A stretch of DNA of 8,837 nucleotides from Chthoniobacterales bacterium (GTDB lineage: Bacteria; Verrucomicrobiota; Verrucomicrobiia; Chthoniobacterales; UBA10450): contig JACCZO010000240.1 of the NCBI GenBank assembly GCA_013695925.1, forward strand, positions 1 through 8,837, written 5' to 3'. Positions 1 through 5,948 of the stretch are shown here, piece after piece. The position numbers and the translations under genes were made by a program. The notes below the pieces were generated by a model. The model was not told the DNA's origin, ran no database searches, and saw only the letters and a list, made by a program, of their open reading frames with translations. The first letter of the stretch is position 1, and every line of letters begins with the position of its first letter.

Positions 1-1233
1 GGCGTGACAATCGGGATGCACTTTGTCGGAAAGATCCTCCCGGAAATTTTTGCCACCTTCATCCGAAGCCAGCACGGCCATGCCGAGGATGTAAACGCGC
101 TGATCATTCGCCGGATCGATCCGGATCTGGCTGAAATAAAACGGGCGCGGATTCAGGTCGCTCATCCGGGTCCACTTTTCGCCGCCGTCTTCGGAACGGA
201 AAACGCCCCCTCGCCGGCTGTGAATGGCGCGGATATCGCTCGCGCCGCCTTCGTCACTCTGCACGATCGCCATGACCAGCTTTGGCTTGCTCGGCGAGAC
301 GGCGAGGCCGATTCGACCGGTGAGGCCAGGCAAACCGCCGGCGCATTTTTTCCAAGTCGCGCCGCCGTCGCTGCTTTTAAAAATCCCGCCGACATCCTGG
401 CCGTTGGTCGCGATCCGGCCGTAGGCAAATGACCACGGGGTGCGCTGCCGGGCGTAGAGTGCGGCGTAAATGATCTCGGGATTTGACGGATCGAGCACGA
501 CGTCGCCACAGCCGGTCCGGACGTCGTTAGGCGAAGGCGCTTTCAGGACGAGCTTCCAGGTTTTGCCCGCGTCAGTCGTTTTGTAGAGACCGCGTTCGCC
601 GCCGTCTTTCCAGAGATGGCCCATCGCCGCTACGTAGGCGACTTCCGGTTTGGTCGGATGGACCACGATCCGCGCGATCGTCCGGCTTTCTTTCATGCCG
701 ACGTTCGTCCAGGTGCCGCCGGCGTCGGTCGAGCGATAAACGCCATCGCCCCACTCGGAGGAGTTGCGGTCGTTCGCTTCCCCGGTGCCGACCCAGACGA
801 CGTCGGAATCGGAAGGCGCGACCGCGACGGCGCCGATGGAAAGAACGGGCTGCTTGTCAAAAATTGGATCGAAGGTGACGCCGTTGTTTCCGGTTTTGAA
901 AACGCCGCCGGTTCCGAGCCCGACATAAAAGACCGCCGGGTTGCGCGGATCGAGCGCGATTTCCGAGACGCGGCCGCCCATCAGCGCCGGCCCGATCGCG
1001 CGCGCTTTCAGGTTTTTTAGAAGAACGTCGGTTAATTGGACCGGTTTGGGAGAAGGGGATGTCTGCGGCGTGCTGGCTGGCGTACCGGAGGGGATCGCTG
1101 ATGGTGTTGCGAGGGCAGGCGGCGGCGAAACGATCGGAGCCAGCTCCTGCTCCTGCGCACGCATCGGTGCCGCGAGAAAGGCGAACGAACAAACCGTAAC
1201 CAACCCGAACTGCCAACCAGAGAACTTCGACAT
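1..1233 (-). CDS. Secreted sortilin/VPS10-like BNR beta-propeller protein, C-terminus beyond window
   Basis: The frame is open from ATG at 1233 to the left edge (411 codons, no stop), so this is the N-terminal part of a longer protein. Residues 1-27 form a signal peptide ending in MRAQ, followed by a Pro/Ser/Thr-rich linker (about 32-66). Then come repeated Asp-box (BNR) blades: 113-121 (KTGNNGVTF), 167-175 (RSTDAGGTW), 218-226 (KTTDAGKTW), 286-294 (KSSDGGATW), 346-354 (RSEDGGEKW) and a degenerate one at 389-397. Phrases such as AIGPALMGGRVSEIALDPRNP, VGTGEANDRNSS and GHLW are typical of the family usually annotated 'VPS10 domain-containing' or 'WD40/YVTN/BNR-like repeat' protein. The fold is a beta-propeller exported across the inner membrane; the family has no settled biochemical function, and the label 'glycosyl hydrolase' often given to it is not supported here by a catalytic site. 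An AGGA (1241-1244 complement) sits 7 nt before the ATG and supports the start. It is divergent from the SDR gene. Confidence 0.88.
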   Translation of the reverse strand, partial: MSKFSGWQFGLVTVCSFAFLAAPMRAQEQELAPIVSPPPALATPSAIPSGTPASTPQTSPSPKPVQLTDVLLKNLKARAIGPALMGGRVSEIALDPRNPAVFYVGLGTGGVFKTGNNGVTFDPIFDKQPVLSIGAVAVAPSDSDVVWVGTGEANDRNSSEWGDGVYRSTDAGGTWTNVGMKESRTIARIVVHPTKPEVAYVAAMGHLWKDGGERGLYKTTDAGKTWKLVLKAPSPNDVRTGCGDVVLDPSNPEIIYAALYARQRTPWSFAYGRIATNGQDVGGIFKSSDGGATWKKCAGGLPGLTGRIGLAVSPSKPKLVMAIVQSDEGGASDIRAIHSRRGGVFRSEDGGEKWTRMSDLNPRPFYFSQIRIDPANDQRVYILGMAVLASDEGGKNFREDLSDKVHPDCHA

Positions 1234-1255
1234 GACAAAGTCCTAACTCGAATTC

Positions 1256-1271
1256 CAGTCGGGCGCGACTG
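1256..1271. other. Perfect hairpin in the divergent BNR/SDR gap
   Basis: CAGTCG (1256-1261) and CGACTG (1266-1271) form a perfect 6-bp stem with a 4-base GGCG loop, in the 97-bp gap between the divergent BNR and SDR genes. No T-run follows on either strand, so it is not a standard intrinsic terminator. It could be an operator or a 5'-UTR hairpin of either gene. I see no convincing -35/-10 pair in this gap. A hairpin this short can occur by chance in GC-rich DNA. Confidence 0.3.
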
Positions 1272-1330
1272 AGAGGTTGCTCGTGAACGCAGCGGACCAC
1301 ATTCTAATTTCTCCAGATCGTCGTTAAATT

Positions 1331-2038
1331 ATGAGCCTGAATCGCGTCGCATTAATCACCGGTGTGGGTCCCGGCCTTGGCGCTTCGCTCGCGCGACGCT
1401 TCGCACGCGAAGGTTGTGCCGTCGGACTGGTCGCGCGGCATTTGACCTTTATTGAGGAATTGGCGGGCGAGTTCGTGAGCGCGGGAGGGAAATCGATCGC
1501 ACTTGTCGCGGATGTCAGCCGGCCGGCGGAAGTGAAAGACGCGGTCCAGCGCACGCGGGCGGAGTTGGGTCCAATCAGCCTCTTGCTACACAACGCCAGC
1601 TCGTCGGCGGGCGACGGTTTGCTCGGAACGACCGTCGAGGATTTCGAGAAATCATGGCGCATCGCCACGTTCGGCGCGTTTGTCTGCGCGCAGGAAACCG
1701 CGTCCGACATGATCGCGGCCGGGGAAGGCGTGATGCTCTTTACGGGCGCGACTTCGAGTGTGCGCGGCGGCGGCTGGCTGGCGTTCAGCAGCGCAAAGTT
1801 TGCTTTGCGCGGCCTGGTGCAATCGCTCGCGCGCGAGCTCTGGCCGCAAGGAGTGCACGTCGCACATGTGGTGGTGGATGGAATTATTGGCCCGGCCGGC
1901 GGTGCCATCATCGCGGGCGAACCAAAGCTCGATCCCGATCACATGGCAGAGGCCTACTGGCACCTCGCCGAGCAGCATCCGACGGCCTGGACGCTAGAGT
2001 TGGACCTGCGTCCGGCCGGAGAAAAGTTCTTCGAGTAA
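1331..2038 (+). CDS. SDR-family NAD(P)-binding oxidoreductase homologue with Tyr-to-Phe at the catalytic position
   Basis: The 235-residue length matches a classical short-chain dehydrogenase. The Rossmann dinucleotide-binding motif is TGVGPGLG (10-17), followed by an Asp after beta-3 (ADVS, 60-63) and an LLHNAS variant of the NNAG motif (85-90). The active-site motif that should read YxxxK reads F152-SSA-K156: the lysine is kept but the catalytic tyrosine is phenylalanine. The candidate catalytic serine is one of TSS at 141-143. The following ALRGLVQSLARELWPQGVHVAHVVVDG and the ending ELDLRP resemble a bacterial SDR subgroup in which, as I recall, Phe at this place recurs, so the change may be a subgroup trait rather than decay. 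Substrate is unknown; activity may be altered or lost. No clear ribosome-binding site precedes the ATG. The gene is convergent with the lipoprotein gene to its right, 25 bp away, and is probably not part of the copper-type cluster. Confidence 0.88.
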   Translation: MSLNRVALITGVGPGLGASLARRFAREGCAVGLVARHLTFIEELAGEFVSAGGKSIALVADVSRPAEVKDAVQRTRAELGPISLLLHNASSSAGDGLLGTTVEDFEKSWRIATFGAFVCAQETASDMIAAGEGVMLFTGATSSVRGGGWLAFSSAKFALRGLVQSLARELWPQGVHVAHVVVDGIIGPAGGAIIAGEPKLDPDHMAEAYWHLAEQHPTAWTLELDLRPAGEKFFE

Positions 2039-2042
2039 TTGC

Positions 2043-2056
2043 CGCGCTGGGGCGCG
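2043..2056. terminator. Possible weak bidirectional hairpin in the convergent gap
   Basis: CGCGC (2043-2047) pairs with GCGCG (2052-2056) around a TGGG loop, in the 25-bp gap between the converging SDR and lipoprotein genes. The position suits a shared terminator, but there is no T-run on either side, so it would not be a strong Rho-independent terminator. Confidence 0.22.
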
Positions 2057-2063
2057 CTCAGAC

Positions 2064-3170
2064 CTAATTCGTCGCCACCGGCATGGCGCAACACGAGGTG
2101 TCGACCTTCGACAGCGCGACTTTGATGTCATCTTGCGTCGGCAACATTTGCCCACCGGCTACTTTTTTAACCTCGGTTTTCTCGATCCACTCGTCGGTAA
2201 CGCCATCGAGGTGGGCAAAGGCGCGTTTGCTCAGTTCATCCACATTGGTGTTGGGCGCGAGCATGCCGGCCGCGATCATTTCCTGCGCGGCTGTCTTCAC
2301 GGAAGCCGCCGCGCGCGAAACGCTCGGGATGTAGCTCAGTTTCGAGAGGGCGAGCGCGTTGAGTTTTGGATTGGAAGCGAGGTATTTTTTCTCGACCGAC
2401 ATTTCCGCCGCGGCCTTTGGATTCGCCTCCACATACTTGGCTCCCTTCAACAAGGCGCGAGTGGCGGCAGCCGCCGTTTTCGGATTGGCCGTAAGCCATT
2501 TCCCGTTGGCGATGACCTCGCAGCAATACTCGTCCTTGTCGCCTTCGTCGACCGCCTGGTCAGCGACGTTTCTCACTTTACCGCTCTCCAGAAGCATGCT
2601 CCCGATCGGCTCAGAGTTGGCCACCGCATCCACTTCACCCTTGTCGATCGCCAGACCGAGTTCGCCCACCGGGAAGACTTTCCATTCAATCTCCTTGCTC
2701 CCGTCGATGCCGTGGCGCTTGAGCACCCGGTTGGCGTAAACAAAGGGCGGGGTTCCCATTCCCGGCACGCCGATCCGTTTGCCGCGCAGCTGTTCGACGG
2801 TCGTGATGTCGCTCTTAGCCGAGGCCTGAACGCGGAGGCAGCCAGTGTGGATGCCGCCGGTGAACTTGACGTCCAGTCCCTGCTCGATCGGTTTGAGGAA
2901 ATACATCACGAGATGCTGGGTGATGTCGTAACCGCCAAGAGCGAGGGTGTCCTTGTAGTTCTTCCAGTCGCATTTGATCAGTTCGACGTCGAGGCCTTCG
3001 TCCTTGAAATAGCCGTTCTCGACGGCGCTGAAAATGGAAGCTTCACAGGTCAGGCCGATATAGCCGACACGGACCTTTTTCGATTCTTCCTTGGCCGTCT
3101 CTTTCTTACTACAGCCCGTGAGGGCGAGGGCGGCCAAGACGGCCGCGGTGATGAGTTTATTACGGTGCAT
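2064..3170 (-). CDS. Cys-rich NMT1/THI5-like ABC substrate-binding lipoprotein
   Basis: 368 residues with a lipoprotein signal peptide: a basic N-terminus, a hydrophobic stretch and the lipobox LTGC with lipidated Cys20. The mature part has the type II periplasmic-binding fold pattern of the NMT1/THI5/SsuA/NrtA group: VRVGYIGLTCEASIF, the ENGYFKDEGLDVELI segment, LRGKRIGVPGMG, and GEVDAVANSEP. Seven further cysteines stand out: C42 (LTCEA), C67 (KCDWK), C111 (HTGC), C216-C217 (YCCEV) and C360-C361 (SCCAMP). Families of this type bind nitrate, sulfonates, pyrimidines or other small ligands, so automatic names such as 'nitrate/taurine transporter' are guesses. The Cys/His/Met set next to an OprC-like receptor makes copper or a copper complex a reasonable candidate ligand; this is inference. 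No permease or ATPase gene accompanies it. An AGGAGA (3181-3186 complement) lies 10 nt before the ATG. It follows the receptor gene by 76 bp. Confidence 0.88.
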   Translation of the reverse strand: MHRNKLITAAVLAALALTGCSKKETAKEESKKVRVGYIGLTCEASIFSAVENGYFKDEGLDVELIKCDWKNYKDTLALGGYDITQHLVMYFLKPIEQGLDVKFTGGIHTGCLRVQASAKSDITTVEQLRGKRIGVPGMGTPPFVYANRVLKRHGIDGSKEIEWKVFPVGELGLAIDKGEVDAVANSEPIGSMLLESGKVRNVADQAVDEGDKDEYCCEVIANGKWLTANPKTAAAATRALLKGAKYVEANPKAAAEMSVEKKYLASNPKLNALALSKLSYIPSVSRAAASVKTAAQEMIAAGMLAPNTNVDELSKRAFAHLDGVTDEWIEKTEVKKVAGGQMLPTQDDIKVALSKVDTSCCAMPVATN

Positions 3171-3246
3171 AGTGACTTGTTCTCCTATTGGTTCGTCTTC
3201 TCGGTCAATTAAATAAATATCTGCTCGGCGCAGCGGACCTTGGTTT
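3171..3246 (-). promoter_or_regulatory. Receptor-lipoprotein intergenic leader with AT-rich core
   Basis: This 76-bp spacer holds the lipoprotein's ribosome-binding site (3181-3186) and an AT-rich core around 3210-3222 (plus strand ATTAAATAAATAT) in otherwise GC-rich DNA. A short CTGC/GCAG stem just upstream of the AT-rich core in the transcript direction could be a weak attenuator or processing hairpin, or the AT-rich core may be the -10 region of an internal promoter. I cannot decide between read-through from the receptor gene and a separate promoter. Confidence 0.3.
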
Positions 3247-5325
3247 TCAAAATTCGTAGCTCACTGAGATGGCCAGGGCTCGGCCGGCACTTGGGATCCG
3301 CTGGCCTACCGGCACATCGCTGCCCAGGACGCGATTTATTCCGGCAAGGTGATCTGCGTAGTTTTCATCGAAGAGATTTTGCAAGGTCAGATCGACGTGC
3401 AGGTGTTCGTGAAAAGTGTAGCCAGTGCGCAGGTTCAGGACCGCATAGCCGTCGCTTGTCGGCTCGTTGTTGAAGGCTGAGACATCATCCTGCCCGGTCG
3501 CCCAGACGAGTTCGACCGCGCTGTGCCAATCGCTCCAATGGTGCGACAAGCTGACCGTCCCGTGGAGCGGCTGAATCCGATAGAGACTGTCGTCGTTGTC
3601 GCGATCAACGCCGCGCACATAGCTGAGCTGGCCGCGCAAGGTGAACTCCTTTGTCAGGTCGTAGTGCGCTTCGGCGTCCACCCCGTAGAGATCGGCCCGG
3701 TCGAGATTCTGGTATTGCAGGACAGGGAGACCGTTGACCAACCGGTTGATCGCAGTGCCTTGGATATAATCACTGACGAAGTTATAAAAGGGAGTCACTT
3801 TGAGTTCCCATCCTTCTCCGTGCCAGTCGCCGGTCAGTGCGATCTGGTGCGAGACCTCCGGATCGAGCTCCAGGTTGCCGAGATAAGTGCGTCCGTCCGA
3901 CGCGCCGGAGCTGGCGGCGAGCGGGGTGTAGATGTAGCGCTCGAGGATGCTGGGGGCGCGGTTCTTGCGCGCAAAGGCCAGGTCGTATGTGCTGTGTTCA
4001 TCGGGCGTGAATCGGACTGAGATCATGGCGTCGATATCGACGTCGGTCAGGTCGTGCGATCTCGCGTTGAAGGCCGCGGCATCGGCGCTGGCGGGCGGGA
4101 AAAATTTCTCGATGTCGTTGGTGTTGCTCCAGACCGTGTCGCTGCGCACTCCGGCGAGAGTCGTCCACTGGTCGTTCCACTCCTTTTGCCACTCAAAGTA
4201 AGTCCCGATACGGTTCCGAGTCGCGTTGTTGATGTTGTTTTGTTCGGCTCCGCTGGCGGCGTTCATGAGCAGCGCATCGAAGAAGCTTAAATGAAAATCC
4301 AAGCCGGTTCGAAAGACATCCTTATCGCGCGGGATGGTTAGTCCTACGCTCCCGCTCCAGTCGTCGGAATGAGTTGGCGCAATCAGCGGGGCCGCCCCGG
4401 GCGGGAGCGGCCGGAGCGAGAAGTTGTTCATCAAATGATCGATGCTGTGGAAACCAAAGCGGGCTTCGAGTTCGCCAAACCCGAGCGCGCTGGTTTGGCG
4501 CAGGCCCGCGTGCCAACTGTCGTCCTCCAGCATGTCCATCGGGAGCGCGGGCGTACCCGCGTTGCGGGTGCGGCTGACGCCGCCGTAGGCTTCGAAGACG
4601 CCGTTGAGCAATCGCCCCGCGATGCGGCCCTCGTGCTCCTGGAATTCGTCAAAGCCGCTGTCCTTCACCCGCCCGTCGGGGATGCGCAGATCGTCGGCCA
4701 TCTCCCAGGAGCCGTGATAGTTCCCGCTCCAGTTTTGGTTGGCCAAGGTGAAACCGCCGTTGGCTCCGACGCCATCGTTGCTGCTCCGATAAAAAGAACC
4801 GAGCGCGCCCGAAAAGAGAGTTTGTTCGTTCGGCGAAAAACGTGCCGGCTTCGGTTCGGCCAGCACGACTCCGCCAATGTTATCGCCCCCCAGGCTCACT
4901 GGACTGATCCCGGGGACGACGGTGAGTGAGTGCAGAGCGGAGGGCGCAATGTAATGCAGCGGCGGGTCCATGTGGAATGGACAGGCTGGCGTTATGCTCA
5001 TGCCATTGACCAGGACGCGAACGCGATCGTCGCTCAGGCCGCGCAACTGCACGATGGCGGTGAGCGGACCGTTCCGGACCACGGCGGCGCCGGGAACTTG
5101 GCTGAGCAGCGAAGCCGCATCGGTCGCGGCGGCACGGAGCTCCGGCGTGGGCACAACCACAGTCGCGCCCGGGATGGGCTGGCCGATGACTACGATGGAT
5201 GACATTTTGGCAGGCGTGGCGGAGGGCGATGGCTCAGGCATTTGAGCCCGGACGGTGAGGACGGCGATGGCGAAAAACAGCGCCGGGAGAGCGAGAGTCT
5301 TGGAAGTGGTAGAAGGTCGTTTCAT
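3247..5325 (-). CDS. oprC: TonB-dependent outer-membrane copper receptor, OprC/NosA type
   Basis: 692 residues from ATG 5325; this start gives a proper signal peptide (MKRPSTTSKT then a hydrophobic core ending VRAQ), while the in-frame ATG 17 codons upstream would bury it. A TonB-box-like SSIVVIGQ lies at 42-49, a plug domain at about 60-160 (LSQVPGAAVVRNG, QLRGLSDDRVRVLVNGM), then a 22-strand-type barrel with aromatic-rich alternating strands, ending in a terminal Phe (SVSYEF). The plug contains Cys115-PFH-Met119 in ACPFHMDPP, and the barrel contains His297-L-Met299 in DHLMNNFSLRP. These match the CxxxM and HxM halves of the copper site described in Pseudomonas aeruginosa OprC (C143/M147 and H323/M325): the Cys-to-His separation is 182 residues here and 180 there. 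The receptor should therefore import copper using TonB/ExbBD energy, whose genes are not in the window. The gene symbol marks the family, not proven orthology. Confidence 0.92.
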   Translation of the reverse strand: MKRPSTTSKTLALPALFFAIAVLTVRAQMPEPSPSATPAKMSSIVVIGQPIPGATVVVPTPELRAAATDAASLLSQVPGAAVVRNGPLTAIVQLRGLSDDRVRVLVNGMSITPACPFHMDPPLHYIAPSALHSLTVVPGISPVSLGGDNIGGVVLAEPKPARFSPNEQTLFSGALGSFYRSSNDGVGANGGFTLANQNWSGNYHGSWEMADDLRIPDGRVKDSGFDEFQEHEGRIAGRLLNGVFEAYGGVSRTRNAGTPALPMDMLEDDSWHAGLRQTSALGFGELEARFGFHSIDHLMNNFSLRPLPPGAAPLIAPTHSDDWSGSVGLTIPRDKDVFRTGLDFHLSFFDALLMNAASGAEQNNINNATRNRIGTYFEWQKEWNDQWTTLAGVRSDTVWSNTNDIEKFFPPASADAAAFNARSHDLTDVDIDAMISVRFTPDEHSTYDLAFARKNRAPSILERYIYTPLAASSGASDGRTYLGNLELDPEVSHQIALTGDWHGEGWELKVTPFYNFVSDYIQGTAINRLVNGLPVLQYQNLDRADLYGVDAEAHYDLTKEFTLRGQLSYVRGVDRDNDDSLYRIQPLHGTVSLSHHWSDWHSAVELVWATGQDDVSAFNNEPTSDGYAVLNLRTGYTFHEHLHVDLTLQNLFDENYADHLAGINRVLGSDVPVGQRIPSAGRALAISVSYEF
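4429..4437 (-). other. Copper-site half 2: HxM in the receptor barrel
   Basis: Codons for His297 (4437-4435) and Met299 (4431-4429) encode HLM in DHLMNNFSLRP. In OprC the equivalent His and Met complete the copper site together with the CxxxM of the plug. Finding both halves at the expected distance is the main reason for naming the receptor a copper receptor. Confidence 0.8.
4969..4983 (-). other. Copper-site half 1: CxxxM in the receptor plug
   Basis: Codons for Cys115 (4983-4981) to Met119 (4971-4969) of the receptor encode CPFHM inside ACPFHMDPP. In OprC the equivalent Cys and Met of the plug bind copper. His118 in between is a possible additional ligand, although OprC uses the Cys and Met. 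Confidence 0.82.
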
Positions 5326-5481
5326 TAAACTGCAAAGTGGATTTTGTGGTTCCCCGAAAACTCCAAGCAAGCCCACACGCGCAGCGCGCTCGAGCGGAAG
5401 CTTCAGGATTAAGGCTCCGAGTGTTCACGACACAATGACCAGGCAGTTCATGGCACGCGGAGGGTAATTGATGTGAGTGCA
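5326..5481 (-). promoter_or_regulatory. Leader region between the HxxCxxC gene and the receptor gene
   Basis: This 156-bp spacer is long for an operon whose two preceding genes are only 8 nt apart, so it may carry its own promoter or a control element for the receptor. It holds the right part of the palindrome at 5468-5485 and a weak GTGT-N5-ACAC repeat near 5420-5432. I see no cobalamin-riboswitch consensus, no CopY-type (TACANNTGTA) or CsoR-type operator, and no strong ribosome-binding site before the receptor ATG. Confidence 0.3.
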
Positions 5482-5485
5482 TCAA
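5468..5485. repeat. Perfect palindrome TTGATG-N6-CATCAA over the stop of the HxxCxxC gene
   Basis: TTGATG (5468-5473) and CATCAA (5480-5485) are exact inverted copies separated by 6 bases, and the right arm includes the stop codon (5484-5482 complement) of the small HxxCxxC gene. It sits about 143 bp upstream of the receptor start. It may be an operator dyad or an mRNA hairpin that separates receptor expression from the upstream genes; there is no T-run to make it a terminator. Confidence 0.4.
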
Positions 5486-5940
5486 ACGACCCTCGGCGGT
5501 GGTTTTGGCGGGGCGGTGAGAAAGTCGGGAGAGAGCGACCTAACGAATGGGAGATCCGCGACGGCCGCCGGCAGGAAAAAAGAACAGGCGGGTATTTGAA
5601 CGATAAATTCGGGGGAATGCGCTCCGCCGACCCTTTGCGGGACCTTGCGTTCTTCGTTGTAACCGGCGCGGATCTTCGGACAGAGCGAACAGGAATAATG
5701 CCCGTCAAACGTCTTTTTGACGGCCGTGGACAATGAATCTTTCTGCGCGAATTCGACCAGCATTCGAGTGTAGGCGAACGATTGCAGGACCGCCCAATGC
5801 CCACCCGCTGAGAGAAAGATGGCGAGCAGGCACGCGGTTGCGCTGGAGACCCGAAAAGCTTCGCCCGCCAGACGGCGGTGGAGGAAAGCGCTCGCCGAGT
5901 GTCGAGACAAGCGGCGCGCGATTCTCATCTGCTTTTCCAT
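5482..5940 (-). CDS. Small membrane-anchored protein with HxxCxxC motif, likely metal-related
   Basis: 152 residues. A basic N-terminus (MRIARRLSRH, HRR) precedes one hydrophobic segment (about 32-46) that can act as a signal anchor, then GGHWAVLQSFAYTRMLVEF (46-64). The conserved-looking core TFDGHYSCSLCPKI (77-90) contains His81, Cys84 and Cys87, spaced HxxCxxC; another cysteine is at 119. The tail is proline-rich (APPKPPPRVV). I recall small proteins of this layout next to TonB receptors, in the manner of DUF2946-type proteins near copper genes, but I cannot confirm family membership. The HxxCxxC faces the periplasm if the segment is a signal anchor, and could bind copper or pass it on; this is inference. 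Its ATG lies only 8 nt after the porin stop, with a CCAGG in the gap, so the two genes are very probably co-transcribed. A second in-frame ATG is at codon 5. Confidence 0.78.
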   Translation of the reverse strand: MEKQMRIARRLSRHSASAFLHRRLAGEAFRVSSATACLLAIFLSAGGHWAVLQSFAYTRMLVEFAQKDSLSTAVKKTFDGHYSCSLCPKIRAGYNEERKVPQRVGGAHSPEFIVQIPACSFFLPAAVADLPFVRSLSPDFLTAPPKPPPRVV

Positions 5941-5948
5941 TACCTGGT

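Noticed and set aside
857..1300. Minus-strand 147-codon frame overlapping the BNR gene start
   Set aside because: It is out of frame with the BNR protein, which has signal peptide, ribosome-binding site and repeated Asp boxes.
1324..1911. Minus-strand frame of 195 codons opposite the SDR gene
   Set aside because: Antisense shadow; Pro/Ser/Ala-rich low-information protein with no domain.
2133..3212. Long plus-strand frame of 359 codons
   Set aside because: It is antisense to the lipoprotein gene, which has a lipobox, a ribosome-binding site and family motifs; the long open frame follows from GC-rich codon use.
4369..4929. Plus-strand frame of 186 codons opposite the receptor
   Set aside because: Antisense to the conserved plug and barrel of the TonB receptor; composition is typical of a shadow frame.
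5326..5376. Longer receptor start at 5376
   Set aside because: It would put 17 residues before a good signal peptide; ATG 5325 gives a normal exported receptor.
5326..5481. Cobalamin riboswitch before the TonB receptor
   Set aside because: I looked for the conserved B12-box type sequence and found none; the receptor also has a copper-type site.
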